Source of the DNA: Tethya wilhelma
Taxonomy: Eukaryota; Porifera; Demospongiae; Tethyida; Tethyidae
Length of the DNA: 64,000 nucleotides
Assembly (NCBI GenBank): GCA_964030475.1
Contig: CAXIPT010000005.1
Span: forward strand, 3,746,178 to 3,810,177
Direction of reading: 5' to 3'
Position numbers and translations under genes: made by a program. Positions 49,701 through 58,900 of this stretch are shown one piece after another; position 1 is the first letter of the stretch; each line of letters starts with the position of its first letter. The notes below the pieces were generated by a model, which was not told where the DNA came from, made no database searches, and saw nothing but the letters and a program-made list of their open reading frames with translations.

Positions 49701-52700
49701 TAAGCAAGAGTCGTTGGTCTTTACTTCCTATGTAAATGGCATGAAATGATAATAATAGCATGATCGGAACATGTGGCACACTGTACATGTGTATCATTTT
49801 GCTATGTGTTTTAGTTCCAATAGTATTTATGGTGCACCTCAGGACTGCTAGCCATGCATGTTTATAACTGGTACACACTAACAGCATCAAATATTCATTA
49901 CTATATAACTATAATCATTATCACTGTCACTAATTATGTAAAATAGGTTACATCATGAGTTTCACTGGCCCTCAGTGTGTATATAGAAACCAGATTAGTT
50001 GAAAAAATGAAGGGAGTGGTTTGAAACTTCATAATGCTACTGGTTGGACAAACATTCGTGATAAAGACATTCCAAACCCATTAAAGGCGCAGTTGCACGG
50101 AAGTAATTACGGCGCCATTTTTTTTGAATTCCGGGCCCAAAAATCAAAAACTCAATCTGATTGGTTGAAATACGTCATTGGAATGTAATTGTTTCGCACA
50201 GTTAGGGAGAATCGCATATTATTTGTCCACGTGTTGGCGATTGAGAACGCGTAAATTTAGCGTTGAAAACCTGTGCAGTTAGGAAAAAAAGTAGCTGGGT
50301 GAGCTAGCAAACTAGCGAAGAGTAACACTAGAGCTTTTCATGAGCGTTGGCTGTATTTGAAGAGCGTGGAGACACATATTAGCGCTGGTCTATATTCTGT
50401 GCGCAGGAATTAAGTGCAAAATACGGCTTCATTATGTCACGTAAGTTTACTTCCGTGCGACTGCGCCTTTAACTTGCTGCTTTCAAGATCAAACCCACTG
50501 GGATTGGTATATGTATGATTGTTCTGAAGATAATGTAACAATGGAGTACACAGAGGGCAAACTACATACAGTACTACACTCTTAGCACTGCAGGGGTGGA
50601 CAGGAAGTAACTCTCAGATGTAATGGCCAATCAAATGCATGTAGCTATCTCTATAATAATAGGTACAACTTGAAATTAAGTCAACATCAATATGTTAGAC
50701 TCACGACAGCTTACTAGGTAGTAACTCAGATACAAACAGACCAGGACTAAACCAGCCTTGTCTCCAGGCTCTCCACATGCTGCATCACTCGATCATTAAT
50801 TGACATTGATGATCTTTACCGAACAGTCAATGTAACGTAGCACACAGAGATGGGTGGCAATGAAGCTAAAGAGTAGATCATTATGGCAGGATATGGGATT
50901 TAAAATATTATGTCATTGTAAATTGCACTGTTGTTACCAGATGTTAACAAGACTACTAAACAGTATCCAATTGTGGTGTTGGAGCAGGTTAATTAATCTG
51001 TGGCATCTGAACATGCAGTCAGCTAGCTGTCCAGCTTCTTTTGCACACACAAAACAACTACCGGATCTCAGGAAATTTTCGCCGGCAAAATTTTTTTCGC
51101 AACATGCACAAGTGGTGAAAATTAAATGCGTAAAAGTTTAAAGTGTATGGCAATCTTTAATTACTGAATCGGTCGAATGGGCGAAAATTAAACAAGCGAA
51201 AATTTATAGCAGCGATAATTCTCAATCTACATACGGTTCAATATCTCTCTGTATGCATTATGCACAAGCACAGAGGGATACATATGAATCCCTGGATGGA
51301 GACTTATGAATGTAAGTACCATCAATTTTATCTCTAGAGCTGTCCTTCTTGAGATTTCGATGGGAATAGACAGACCGACAGACAAAAACAACTACTGTAA
51401 ACCTTGGCACGTGCTAAGGTTTAATAATACAAAAGATGGAAGTATTATGGCATTTATGCTACCGTATGCGTCTTCTAAGTAAAATCAAGATTCAGCACAT
51501 ACATATATATAAAATACTCTATTGCCTAATAAATGGTTTGCATAATTTTGGTGTGATTATTTAGCTAAATTATGCACAAGAATTATTGCAAATGATGTTT
51601 ACCAGCATTTAAAGGCTAAAATGAAAGAAGTTATCCTAGAGAAGCTGTATCTTGTTAAAATATCCTCAGAAAATGATCGCTATTTGACAGGTAACATTCA
51701 GGAAGTTGACCATACACTTTCCATGAGTCCATTTTGTCAACCAGTGAGTGTGTATTGCTAATTGTTAATTGGATGAGTGCGTTAATTCTCACTAAAATTA
51801 TGTACCAAAGTAAAAAATATTCCTAAAGTATGGTAATGCATGCATGGGTAACTAGAATTGAAAGAAGACTAAAGGCTACAATAAATTTGCAATACTAAGA
51901 AAAGTTGATTCTAAATAATGCACACTTGTATGTTGACAGGATCTTTTGATTTGTATCCCCAAATAGCCAATGAATAATACATATGCTGTTTGAAGTACAC
52001 TTGAAGGGCATTTTGTTGTGCCTATTATTTCCTCCAAGCAATATAAGTAGGTGAACAATTAACTAACATTGACCATTGCAGCTGCCATACCAACACACTA
52101 CAACTACTACTATAAATTATACTACAATCATTACTATACTAGTGGGTGTCTAACTGGACCTCAATGATGTGACAGATTTGAGTGATAAGGTGCTGGCCTC
52201 GTTCCCAGGCTCCTCTTTTTTCCAACAATAATATGAAGGAGAGAGCCTTGCTGGTACCAGTAGTCACGAGAGTGACTTATTGATCTACATAATTCTGGTA
52301 AGTTAGCTATTCAAAGTTTTCTGGGAGTGACTGCACACAGGACAGAAAAAAAGAACACTTGAAAAAAAACAACAACTATTGTTCGCTTATTCAAAGTCGT
52401 TTCTTGTGCGTGCAGAGATAAGATGTACTTCCTAAACAACATTTGCGATTGATCATCACTTTTGTTTTGTGCCTTAATTGTTTTGGTCAGACTGAAAGAT
52501 CGAGACTAGACACAGAACAGAAAATGGTGATTTTGAGAGACTGCAATTTATATATATCTGTTGCCTCTTAGTGTATTGTTGGAGACTACTTGCTGCTTTT
52601 TTCTTGATTAATCTTATTGTCTAGCTCTCTCAGAACTCGTAGATAGGCAAAAATTTTGCTCATTTCAACTGACTGAAGCATGTGCGTGATGCATTATAGA

Positions 52701-54726
52701 TGTAGCGTGTACTGCTGAGTGAACTTATGTCTACCAAACACCTGTACCCTGTAGGTCACTTAAGTGACTACTGGTACCAGGCTCTCTCCTTCCTTATTTT
52801 CGAAGAAAATATTTGTGAAGGAGGAGCCTTAGAACAAGGCTAATACCGTATAGCGGGAAAGTTTCGTGGGGTTTAACTTTCGCGGTTTTCGCAGATCACG
52901 ATCCATCCGCGAAAGTTTATATCTACGAAATTCTTCGTAATGTATATATTGTATGGGCTCACACAGCTCGTCCATGAAAGTTAAATCACAAAAATGTTTG
53001 ACTAGAGACATCCGTGAAAGTTTGACACCGCAAAACTTTCCCGCTATATGGTAAGGTGTTATAGCTACTGTACATACACCCAGCTCTCCTGTTGAAATAT
53101 GATTAGCAAGATATACTTAAACTCAATCAAAATTATATGGATAGAAAGAGACCTACATATTTTACGGCAAAGCGATCAATTCAGGATCAGTAATTTTTAC
53201 AGCCTACACATATCTTGTGGTAGCAGCCTAATTATTGGTCGATACAGTAAGAAAAGTAGGGCTGCATGCTATCAATAAGCATAGCGGGGAGGGACTGGTT
53301 CACGAGGCTACCCTTGGTACACTTAAGCAGATATCCCTGTGATAAATTTTTACCAGCAAATGCACTTCATGAGCATGTGGCTTCCCATAATACAACTACA
53401 ACTATCAGGGCTACTCCACAAGTCAATGGCAGAGCTAAGGACAAGTACAAAGAAGCCAAGATACTCTCTCCAGGAGGAGTATTAAACCATTAATCATACA
53501 GCACACAAACCTCCAAGAGTGGCCATCATGAAATACAACACAGTCATAGACTGGACCAGCCAGGGAACACTTGCTGTCAAGGGACTTCAAGAGATCAACT
53601 TTAGCTTGGAGATTCTCACGCTCAAATTTTTCTTCCTGTATAAACATGCAATGCCAACAATATCAATAAACCTGTACATCGACATGACAACATGCTCCCA
53701 AAAATCTAAGCCTGGTTGTAACCTACATGTCCACATTGCAACTACAGTTCAAAATAGGTTTAGGAAGGTAGTTAGTTGCATGATTCTACATCCATACCAC
53801 CAGTGGCAGCACATGATGAAGAACCATACGCTTGGTGCTACTAACCACGCAGTTCTTATGCAGTTAGGGCTCAACAAAATATGGTGTACGTGTAGAGTTT
53901 CCACTAGTTAGCGCTACTATCCATTTTCAACTAGGAAAGATTTAAGCTTTCTCTCTTAAGTGCCATTCAGGACTGTCACAACAACTCACCAAACTGAGAC
54001 TAGAAGGAGACTTGTGTTCAGAATCAAACTCAGACAGCTCTCTCACAGCTTGAGCCAACAGAGGACTGTGCTTGGGAGTCCATTCTTTGGTTTTATACTT
54101 GCTCTAAAGGATATCATGATATAAAGATGTCAGTGTGAACTCACTTGCAAGTACAAAATTAAGGAAACAGCAAAAACACCAAGGGAACAAGAAGTAGACA
54201 ACTGAGTCACTCACTACTTACGACTTTACAACAACATATAGGGCTGCTATACACCATACCTGTAGACGGGATCTGACACTGCTAGGAAAAAGCTCAAAAG
54301 CTGCTTTCACTCCAATTCTCCACTTTCCAGTTGGGTTTTCCCAGTCATCTGGAATTGTAAGCTTGTGCTTGGCTATCCCTTCAATCTGACGTCCTGTGGC
54401 ACACTCTGTCGTCACTATCACTGACGTGTCCACATCCCCACTTCCAGTAGTGTCTATTAAATCAAATATCTTTTGTTTGCCAGTTGTAGTTTCCTACATG
54501 TACAGAAATGACATTCTTACAAATTATAATATCATAAAACTATCACGAAACCTACTTGAAGACCAGGAGCACCAGGATCGACACCAGTATCAAACACACC
54601 TATCAGTATACCTCTGCCATCAAAATCAGGGAATCTTGTAAGAAACCTTTCAGCTCCAGTTTCACGTTTAGGTACTAAACTATGTGTTGGGAATGGCTCC
54701 AAAACCTCCTCCATGTCTGACATCAT
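28425..54726 (-). CDS. TPP2: Tripeptidyl-peptidase II, complete, 33 exons
   Basis: Giant cytosolic subtilisin-like exopeptidase that removes tripeptides from N-termini of peptides released by the proteasome. Coding exons, 5' to 3' (high to low): 54726-54556, 54493-54260, 54103-53990, 53635-53511, 39549-39452, 35319-35254, 35181-35027, 34966-34890, 34818-34691, 34628-34529, 34467-34334, 34265-34135, 33780-33715, 33655-33541, 33474-33379, 33225-33164, 33081-33005, 32946-32840, 32754-32600, 32385-32269, 32000-31900, 31839-31743, 31224-31042, 30705-30512, 30427-30349, 30289-30096, 30035-29939, 29875-29831, 29720-29647, 29405-29357, 29291-29196, 29126-29004, 28514-28425. All junctions are GT-AG and in phase, giving 1,249 residues, about the size of human TPP2. 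Catalytic residues: D46 ([10 protein letters not shown]), H272 (AHGTHVAS), N370 (SAGNNGP) and S457 (NGTSMSSP). The C-terminus ends [13 protein letters not shown]. Start chosen at the first ATG after a plausible acceptor; MSD or MEE a few codons later are alternatives. Intron 4 (14 kb) and intron 5 (4.1 kb) are exceptional. Confidence 0.97.
32027..32234. mobile_element. MITE, TACCGTATA family, in TPP2 intron 20
   Basis: 208 bp with near-perfect 23 bp inverted ends (TACCGTATACCGCTTAATTT and its complement) and internal CCGCGAAAATT repeats. Sits between TPP2 exons 20 and 21. A related element lies at 52844-53053 and a degraded end at about 58787-58801. Confidence 0.85.
35611..35860 (+). repeat. 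Five 50 bp tandem repeats
   Basis: Units start at 35611, 35661, 35711, 35761 and 35811 with CCGTTCTCAGAACGACCTCC. About three diverged inverted copies are at 36745-36870. Each unit carries the small palindrome GTTCTCAGAAC. The repeats form subterminal arrays of the surrounding inverted-repeat element. Confidence 0.9.
36042..36219. repeat. Palindromic element
   Basis: TCTCAATAAGATCCGG at the left, its inverse at the right, and paired blocks inside (AATTCTGAGTCCAGATTCTA / TAGATTCTAAACCAGACTGA). Confidence 0.75.
36475..36670. repeat. Palindromic element
   Basis: Inverted ends around TGTGAAGTGCATGCCACACG and GGCACAGAAAAGAACATAAG, with complements at 36615-36670. Confidence 0.75.
38376..38483. 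repeat. (CACACC)n-type microsatellite
   Basis: Runs of CACACCCACACC with minor interruptions. Open frames through it are artefacts. Confidence 0.95.
39067..39191. repeat. 19 bp tandem repeat, about 6.5 copies
   Basis: Unit ATGAACCATGCGGGGAAGT with point differences between copies. Confidence 0.9.
39890..40249. mobile_element. Tigger/pogo-like MITE
   Basis: Inverted ends CAGTAGAACCTTGCTTATC and the complement-like GATAATTGAAGTTCTACTG. CAGTNGAAC ends are typical of Tigger/pogo elements. Lies in TPP2 intron 4. Related half-ends are at 14312 and 42951-43030. Confidence 0.6.
40277..40826 (+). mobile_element. TTAACCCTTGG family element, copy 1
   Basis: Ends TTAACCCTTGGTGC and GTACCAAAGGTTAA (inverted). 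The interior shares long blocks with 43620-44369 (for example AAGCCTCAGATCTCAG). It contains a CA microsatellite at 40749-40789. Confidence 0.7.
40749..40789. repeat. (CA)n microsatellite
   Basis: Pure CA dinucleotide run inside the preceding element. Confidence 0.95.
41121..41130 (+). promoter_or_regulatory. TATA box of cysteine-rich gene B
   Basis: CTATAAATAA, about 70 bp before the ATG at 41202, matching the arrangement in the paralogue at 27031. Confidence 0.6.
41202..41762 (+). CDS. Secreted cysteine-rich (VEGF-like CxC) protein B
   Basis: Exon 1 (41202-41273) encodes a signal peptide ([20 protein letters not shown]). Exon 2 (41361-41762) encodes 133 residues with [18 protein letters not shown], then three tandem units of about 23 residues: CACVTDC-x5[19 protein letters not shown]-x5[12 protein letters not shown] and CACVVDC-x5[12 protein letters not shown]. 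It ends in CKCVC and CRCRPF. The spacing C-x-C-x3-C-x5-C resembles CXCXC repeats of VEGF-C/D tails. The total is 157 residues, secreted, function unknown. The intron (41274-41360) has a normal acceptor (ttttacag), but the donor at the only in-phase site is ATAAGT, not GT, so splicing is doubtful or non-canonical. The gene is on the opposite strand inside TPP2 intron 4. Confidence 0.7.
42949..43030. repeat. Palindromic Tigger/pogo-like fragment
   Basis: CAGTCGAACCTCCGAATAAAGG is followed by its inverted copy (CCTTTATTCGGAGG) and a further GGGAGGTTTGAC. Confidence 0.55.
43620..44369 (+). mobile_element. TTAACCCTTGG family element, copy 2
   Basis: Ends TTAACCCTTGGTGC and GCACCAAGGGTTAA, a perfect 14 bp inverted pair. 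The interior is homologous to 40277-40826. Further partial copies in reverse orientation: 44819-45110 and 59163-59520. A same-orientation end is at 51250-51424. Confidence 0.75.
44390..44762 (+). pseudogene. Cysteine-rich CxC protein, pseudogene C
   Basis: Homologous to gene A at 27093: [16 protein letters not shown] is still readable, and a donor-like AT|GTAAGTGC remains at about 44400. The copy has stops (TGA at about 44583, TAG at about 44668) and lost the acceptor region through a small deletion. It is a third member of the family. Confidence 0.75.
44819..45110 (-). mobile_element. TTAACCCTTGG family, partial reverse copy
   Basis: Starts TTAAGCCTTGGCACGTG and shares GCAGAAGATTATGGTAGTC with 59163-59520. 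A short GT microsatellite is included. Confidence 0.55.
45592..47124 (-). CDS. Type II membrane fucosyltransferase-like protein
   Basis: Single-exon gene of 510 residues. A short basic N-terminus (KCKLKH) and one membrane segment at about 11-29 ([19 protein letters not shown]) give the type II topology of Golgi glycosyltransferases. [18 protein letters not shown] (129-146) resembles the C-x-G-x-G-(D/N)-R motif of GT37-like fucosyltransferases. YLVIHLRTG (347-355) resembles the H-x-R-x-G/D donor-binding motif of alpha-1,2/1,6 and O-fucosyltransferases. N-glycosylation sites (NRS, NST, NDT, NAS, NIS, NTT) fit a lumenal domain. Assignment to the fucosyltransferase superfamily is from motifs; the acceptor is unknown. 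It lies inside TPP2 intron 4 on the same strand, with a broken duplicate upstream (48121-49483). Confidence 0.7.
   Translation of the reverse strand: MAYWKCKLKHFTCCILVFAIYVLVATLYFHHTPVQENLCPSSSHHAKHSLSFAESSRVAHKVSITKDTTVVDFARIEDNPYINRNEWKVFLEALKQYKRIHRRKLNQLKSSPDGKGVRILTWACSQERCSGFGDQLLRLQYFFLLAMMSDRLFTIYWDDKLQETSQYLIPNEIDWTYFNRSKGMCDDMMRQCPHRVFDGGGKTSFWGFGWNTNEFSDFGSALFSSEEHITVTGQVVADLMFIANSTSEQGKLIMNGLKKLGVMQIMQESFNDTVYTDHKPLWYTLLHKLGVHHFMEIPEISNGKMQPNDAWLYLGHTIFTYLFGFSHQFMSQLKNYQQSLGLYNSDYLVIHLRTGFVGQKDMEFWGTRYISEGWKIFSSAEEWKCIIRHGISLRDKTLGKNASIYLSTDSNLVKELVVKEFGGDHILFGNISLVHSKESHTECRRQNRISTWFDFFMLAEAKVTVHSESSFSINAAFLKPIPHSFHSWVMHDSDRNCIASYISGNTTCIC
47204..47545 (+). repeat. Three diverged ~155 bp direct repeats
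   Basis: Units begin GATCAGGTGAAAGGTAA at about 47204, 47357 and 47520, each followed by related sequence (GCCTCTTGTGA, GGTTAGATC). They lie directly upstream of the fucosyltransferase-like gene start. An inverted trace (TTCACCTGATCTGC) is at 47651. Confidence 0.6.
48121..49483 (-). pseudogene. Fucosyltransferase-like duplicate with internal deletion
   Basis: Nearly identical to 45592-47124 in the same orientation. It opens [20 protein letters not shown] with the membrane anchor, keeps the [11 protein letters not shown] motif, and runs to SQLKNY. There TAC is followed by TAG at about 48474. Compared with the intact copy, 171 bp (45946-46116) are replaced by one base, a net loss of 170 bp. 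That removes about 57 residues including the HLRTG motif and shifts the frame. The 3' end continues in another frame (48408-48121, to the shared end NTTCIC). High identity on both sides means the duplication and the deletion are recent. The truncated 336-residue product would lack donor-binding residues. Confidence 0.85.
50081..50472. mobile_element. 392 bp MITE with TTAA ends
   Basis: Ends TTAAAGGCGCAGTTGCACGG and the inverse (CCGTGCGACTGCGCCTTTAA), one mismatch in about 26 bp. Terminal TTAA is consistent with a TTAA target duplication. No coding capacity. In TPP2 intron 4. Confidence 0.85.
51250..51424 (+). mobile_element. TTAACCCTTGG family, partial copy
   Basis: 3' half only: TCTTGAGATTTCGATGGGAA, then GACAGACCGACAGACA, ending GCACGTGCTAAGGTTTAA. 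Confidence 0.5.
52194..52842. mobile_element. hAT-type MITE, TAGCCT family
   Basis: Ends TGGCCTCGTTCCCAGGCTCC and GGAGCCTTAGAACAAGGCTA. Long subterminal inverted blocks (GGAGAGAGCC, CTGGTACCAGTAGTCAC) fold the whole element. No clear target duplication. Confidence 0.7.
52844..53053. mobile_element. MITE, TACCGTATA family
   Basis: 210 bp, ends TACCGTATAGCGGGAAAGTT and AACTTTCCCGCTATATGGTA, internal TTTCGCGG repeats. Directly abuts the preceding element. Same family as 32027-32234. Confidence 0.85.
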
Positions 54727-55950
54727 TTCCTTCAAAGATTTAGTACAATGAAGTCACATGCCAAATAAGACCGAAGATATCTACTCACCGTCTTCTCTCT
54801 CTTTCCCCTGGCAAAGTCCCAGATGTGCTCCACCTCAAGTGCGTCTGTTGACTTGTGTATGTGGTCTACACGCTGCTACACGTGGCTCTTCAATTCAAGT
54901 AGGCGGTGCCGGCAGGGTTATTTTTCAATTATGTCATAATGACGTAATATTGCCGCCAACCGTACTGAGCATGCTCAAACTCAATTTTCGCGGAGAAAGG
55001 TAGGAATCTAGTTCTGAAGTGGATAAAAGTTCAAGAAACACAGCACACAACAGCTTTCTTCTGGGCTTTGCCATCTAGGAGTAGAGCGACAGACCTCCTA
55101 CTGCCACTGGGTACATTTGGGCATCGTTCTCTCAGTAGAAGTCTACCTGTGCAAACAAACCTACAAGTCTCGAGGCACTTCGAGGTTCCCTCCAAAACTT
55201 GGGTCACTGTGTAAGTTACTAGTGCACGTCTAAATACGTTGTATTGAGAACAAGAGAGATGAGAACTGACTAGAGTTATACTTCTAATTCAATACTACAG
55301 ACTGCAAGTTGAGTTGGGAGTCAAGAAGGCTACCAAGGGTGTGTAGATAACATCTCCCTTTTGGCTTGGCTACATGAAGGCTAGTTTTGAGACTTTGTAC
55401 CATCTTGTCAGGTAAATATAATCTCTAAAGGTTTTGCTTGTCTTAACCTGTAGCCTAGAAATGCCCACAATGGTCTATGTCATGTCTTATGTCCCCTAGA
55501 TAGGGAGTTAAATATGGATACTGTGTGTGAGCTTTGATTATGTGTAAGCTATAGTCCAATGTGATGTAGACCCTTTAGTGTGAGGGAGGTTGTTGATAGG
55601 ACCGTGGATATATCCACAATACAACTAACTGGCCAGATAGTTTACCATCTGTGAAAGAACACACCTTAGTGTCTGATATTGGTTTGTTTTGAGGTTAATC
55701 TACTAAACAATGGTTGTTTGTGTACTTCATTAAATGATTAGACAGCACCCAGTGTGTTATTTTCGTGTGTGCTTTACCATCTTGATTGCTCTCTCTACAA
55801 TATTGTCTACTTGTAGTATCTTCCTTGGGTGATGATACCTTTGTTAATGCACTCTTGTGTAGACATCAAAGCTGTGATACATGTGTAGACCAAGTCTTTC
55901 TAATTGTAATTGTGTAATTGTATTGTACACAGATTTTCAGAATTTAAAGA
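54727..55950. promoter_or_regulatory. Shared upstream region of TPP2 and TFDP
   Basis: The two start codons are head to head, 1.2 kb apart. A likely TPP2 5' untranslated exon ends at about 54790 (GAAGACG|GTGAGT), with an in-frame open stretch but no ATG. The middle part holds TGACGTAA (54940-54947, CRE-like) and TTTTCGCGG (54985-54993, E2F-like), then AAAG|GTAGGA at 55001, a possible donor of a TFDP untranslated exon. All sites are by eye. Confidence 0.45.
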
Positions 55951-58900
55951 ATGAGCAGTTCTCAAGAAAACAGCAAGCAGGTATGCCAGTGGATATATCA
56001 AGATTCTTAATGGTTTGCTAGGTAGTAACTTGTCCATTACGCTTAGCATATTTATCTGTGAGGGCTACAAAGTTGTTCTTGAGGTATCAGGATATGCTGT
56101 GTATGTTTCGTATGTAACACTATTTCTTAATTGTACCCTGTTCACTCTCAGTACAGTATGGGCTTGCCAAAGTTGACCCACTAAGAGTCACCTACCCTCT
56201 TTTTTAGCTAGGGCTTCCTTTGATAGTAGCTGAGTCCCTGTGACAGTACTGTCACCACTGTAGTCATGCTTCCCCAAATAATGACCACCATTGTGACTAA
56301 GAATACCTGTACATAAACTGTTCTGTTTGTCGTGTTTGTGGAAATGGTTTACCACAACAGATTGAGATTAAGACATACATGCAAAGAGTTTTGTGCACGT
56401 TGTACGTGAACATGTGTGTACTTAGTATTGTTCAATCATGTTCCTGTGTACAAGCAAAAATGTACATTTCCCCTTCAGACTGGTGGGTTGGTCAATGGTA
56501 ATGGTGGATCAGCAGCCTCTCTCTTACAAGATGGACATCTCTCAAGTAGGTTTAGTGAACTACCTCTTTCTGTTACTGTGATCTGTACAAGTGCATGTAT
56601 GATATATTTTACTAGCCTTGTTCCCAGGCTCCTCCTTCATGGTGTTTTTTTTCTTCGAAGCTAAGAGAAAAATGATTGTGAAGGAAGAGTATGGGAACAA
56701 AGCTTGTATTTTACTTGTCACTTCTATACATGCAGGTGAGTTAAGGAACCTTGTCTCCATTTTGGGCAGTCAGTCTGGTTCAGGAATCAGTTTAGAACAG
56801 GTTTGTGTTGGATGTGGATAGTAAACCTTTAGTGTTGTTTCTCTACTGACTGTTATGCCAGTTGTGGTACAGTATGTGCTTTTGTCTTGCTGTTTGTCCA
56901 TCATATTCTGCTGTGCCATTTAATGAATGTTCAATAAAGAACTGAAGTAGTATGTTTAGATTAGAGTGATAGCTCCAAGTATAATTATGGTCTCATGCTT
57001 AGGCCCTAACCTCACATGTGAGGAGAAGTACAGTGCAAAGGATTTGGGGTCTTACTGATTTTGAAATACGTATCAAAGAGACTCTAGCCATGTGACTTCA
57101 TTGTTAGATAATTATGAAACTTTCATGTGTGTGAAAATTCAAAAAAATGTCAGATGACTTGCTGAGTCAGCAAAACACAATAATTAAAACCATACTACCT
57201 CTACAGTTTTCCTTGCGTTGGGATGGGGTCTGGGCCATCCCTCATCTGGGCATGGGCTTCAAATGGCCATACCCGTACATGTGCATGAATGGTGTGCACT
57301 AACTGGAATTGCACTGTGATCTTATAACTATAAGCTGGACCAACCTGCCATGATTACATTGATCATTTGTGCATAGATGTACTCCTGCCCAGAATATGCA
57401 TGATTTGTGCAAACCAAGTACTTATAAAAGTTCACATGACGCAAAAAATGTCTTGTGTTATGTGCATATTCCCTGGGACTATATAGTATATAGTGGTAGG
57501 CCTTGGCCTACATCTCATTGTAGGTATAGGTATTATGTATTATATGAGGATGATGAATAGTACATATACCTATTTGGTAAGAGCTTAAATTTGCCAAGAA
57601 GGCAGAATAAGTGTGTTGCTACTAGTTGGACTGTGTGTATACTTCTTAGAATGATTCGAAATGATGATGACTTGGCTATATCTAGAGTATAGAGCATGTT
57701 TATGTCATACACATTGTACATCTATATTTCTAATGTAAGAGTGTGTACTTCAATTATTATTTCACAAAATCACAATCATTGTAAATATGGCTTTATGTGT
57801 TTATTCCTTTCTCACCCTATGTGTTCTCTACAGCTCCTCTCTGCAAGCAACTCTACAGGCCAACTGCCTCCTCAATCTAAGACCACACCCACTTCAACCA
57901 TTCCTACTACCCCTAGTAACTGTACCGGTGATGGACTGGCTGGTCGCAAGAGAGGGCTCAGCTATGGCTCAGAGGAGATGCCCAAACGAAGAAGAAGTAA
58001 CAACTATACTTCTAGACAGTCTGGAGACAGACAGGCCAATAAGGGTCTCAGGCACTTCTCTCAGCGAGTATGTGAAAAAGTTCGAGCAAAAGGAACTACT
58101 ACCTATAATGAGGTGAGAGACTGGTGGGCATATCCTATAATAAGCATAGTTGTGTTTGCTGAACTTCAGTTTGGCTATTTCTAGGTGAAGGTCTAGAGAT
58201 GCCTAGTCAATGTAATTGAAAAAGGGATATACTTAATTAAGCTTTTCGAGGTACAAAACTTACAAGATGTTTAGTACTCACAGTTGAATACCCTTGGAAG
58301 CTTCTGTCAACAACTCAAATCAACCATGTGGTTGATTATGCAGGGTACCTTGCGCGCACGTGTGTATTCTTTCTTTGTCCTTGGTCAATTGTACACTAAT
58401 CCAGCTATATCTGTTGGTAGATGGAGAGTTACAATTATTGTACCTTACTTATAATGTCGATCTTGTAACTATTTTCAATGTATTGTCTAGTAGGCTTCTT
58501 GTTAGTGTCTTGTTACACTTACACTAGGTTGCAGATGAGCTGGTAAAGGAACTGTCAGAGAGTGAGAAGAAATCTCAAGTGGTAAGTAGAAGTATTGTGT
58601 CATGTTTGATTAGTGCATTGTCCATATATTGCCGTTCAAGTATATGAAAAGTAGAACTGCAAAAATTTAGCTTCCATATTATGTGCAATACGAGGGTGCT
58701 CCACGTATACGAAATTTATAAGTACAAAAAAATTTTCTGGCAGGTTTTAATGATTTATATGAAATTTTGCACCTACAAAAATTTCCCGCTATATGGTACA
58801 TATACTAGACTTAAATTTATTACCTTACAAATAGCTCTTTCATATGTGTACGTGCACACTTAATTTACTACATGGTTTACTTGGTCCATGTGTTAAATAA

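Noticed and set aside
53519..53911. 130-codon plus-strand frame
   Set aside because: Antisense to TPP2 exon 4 plus intron sequence; no domain signature.
54790..54880. Open stretch upstream of TPP2 (reads STDALEVEHIWDFARGKREK) as extra coding exon
   Set aside because: It is in frame with exon 1 and has a good donor, but no ATG occurs before an upstream stop, so I treat it as a 5' untranslated exon.
57696..58184. 162-codon plus-strand frame as a separate gene
   Set aside because: It is TFDP exon 4 (57834-58112) extended into flanking introns.
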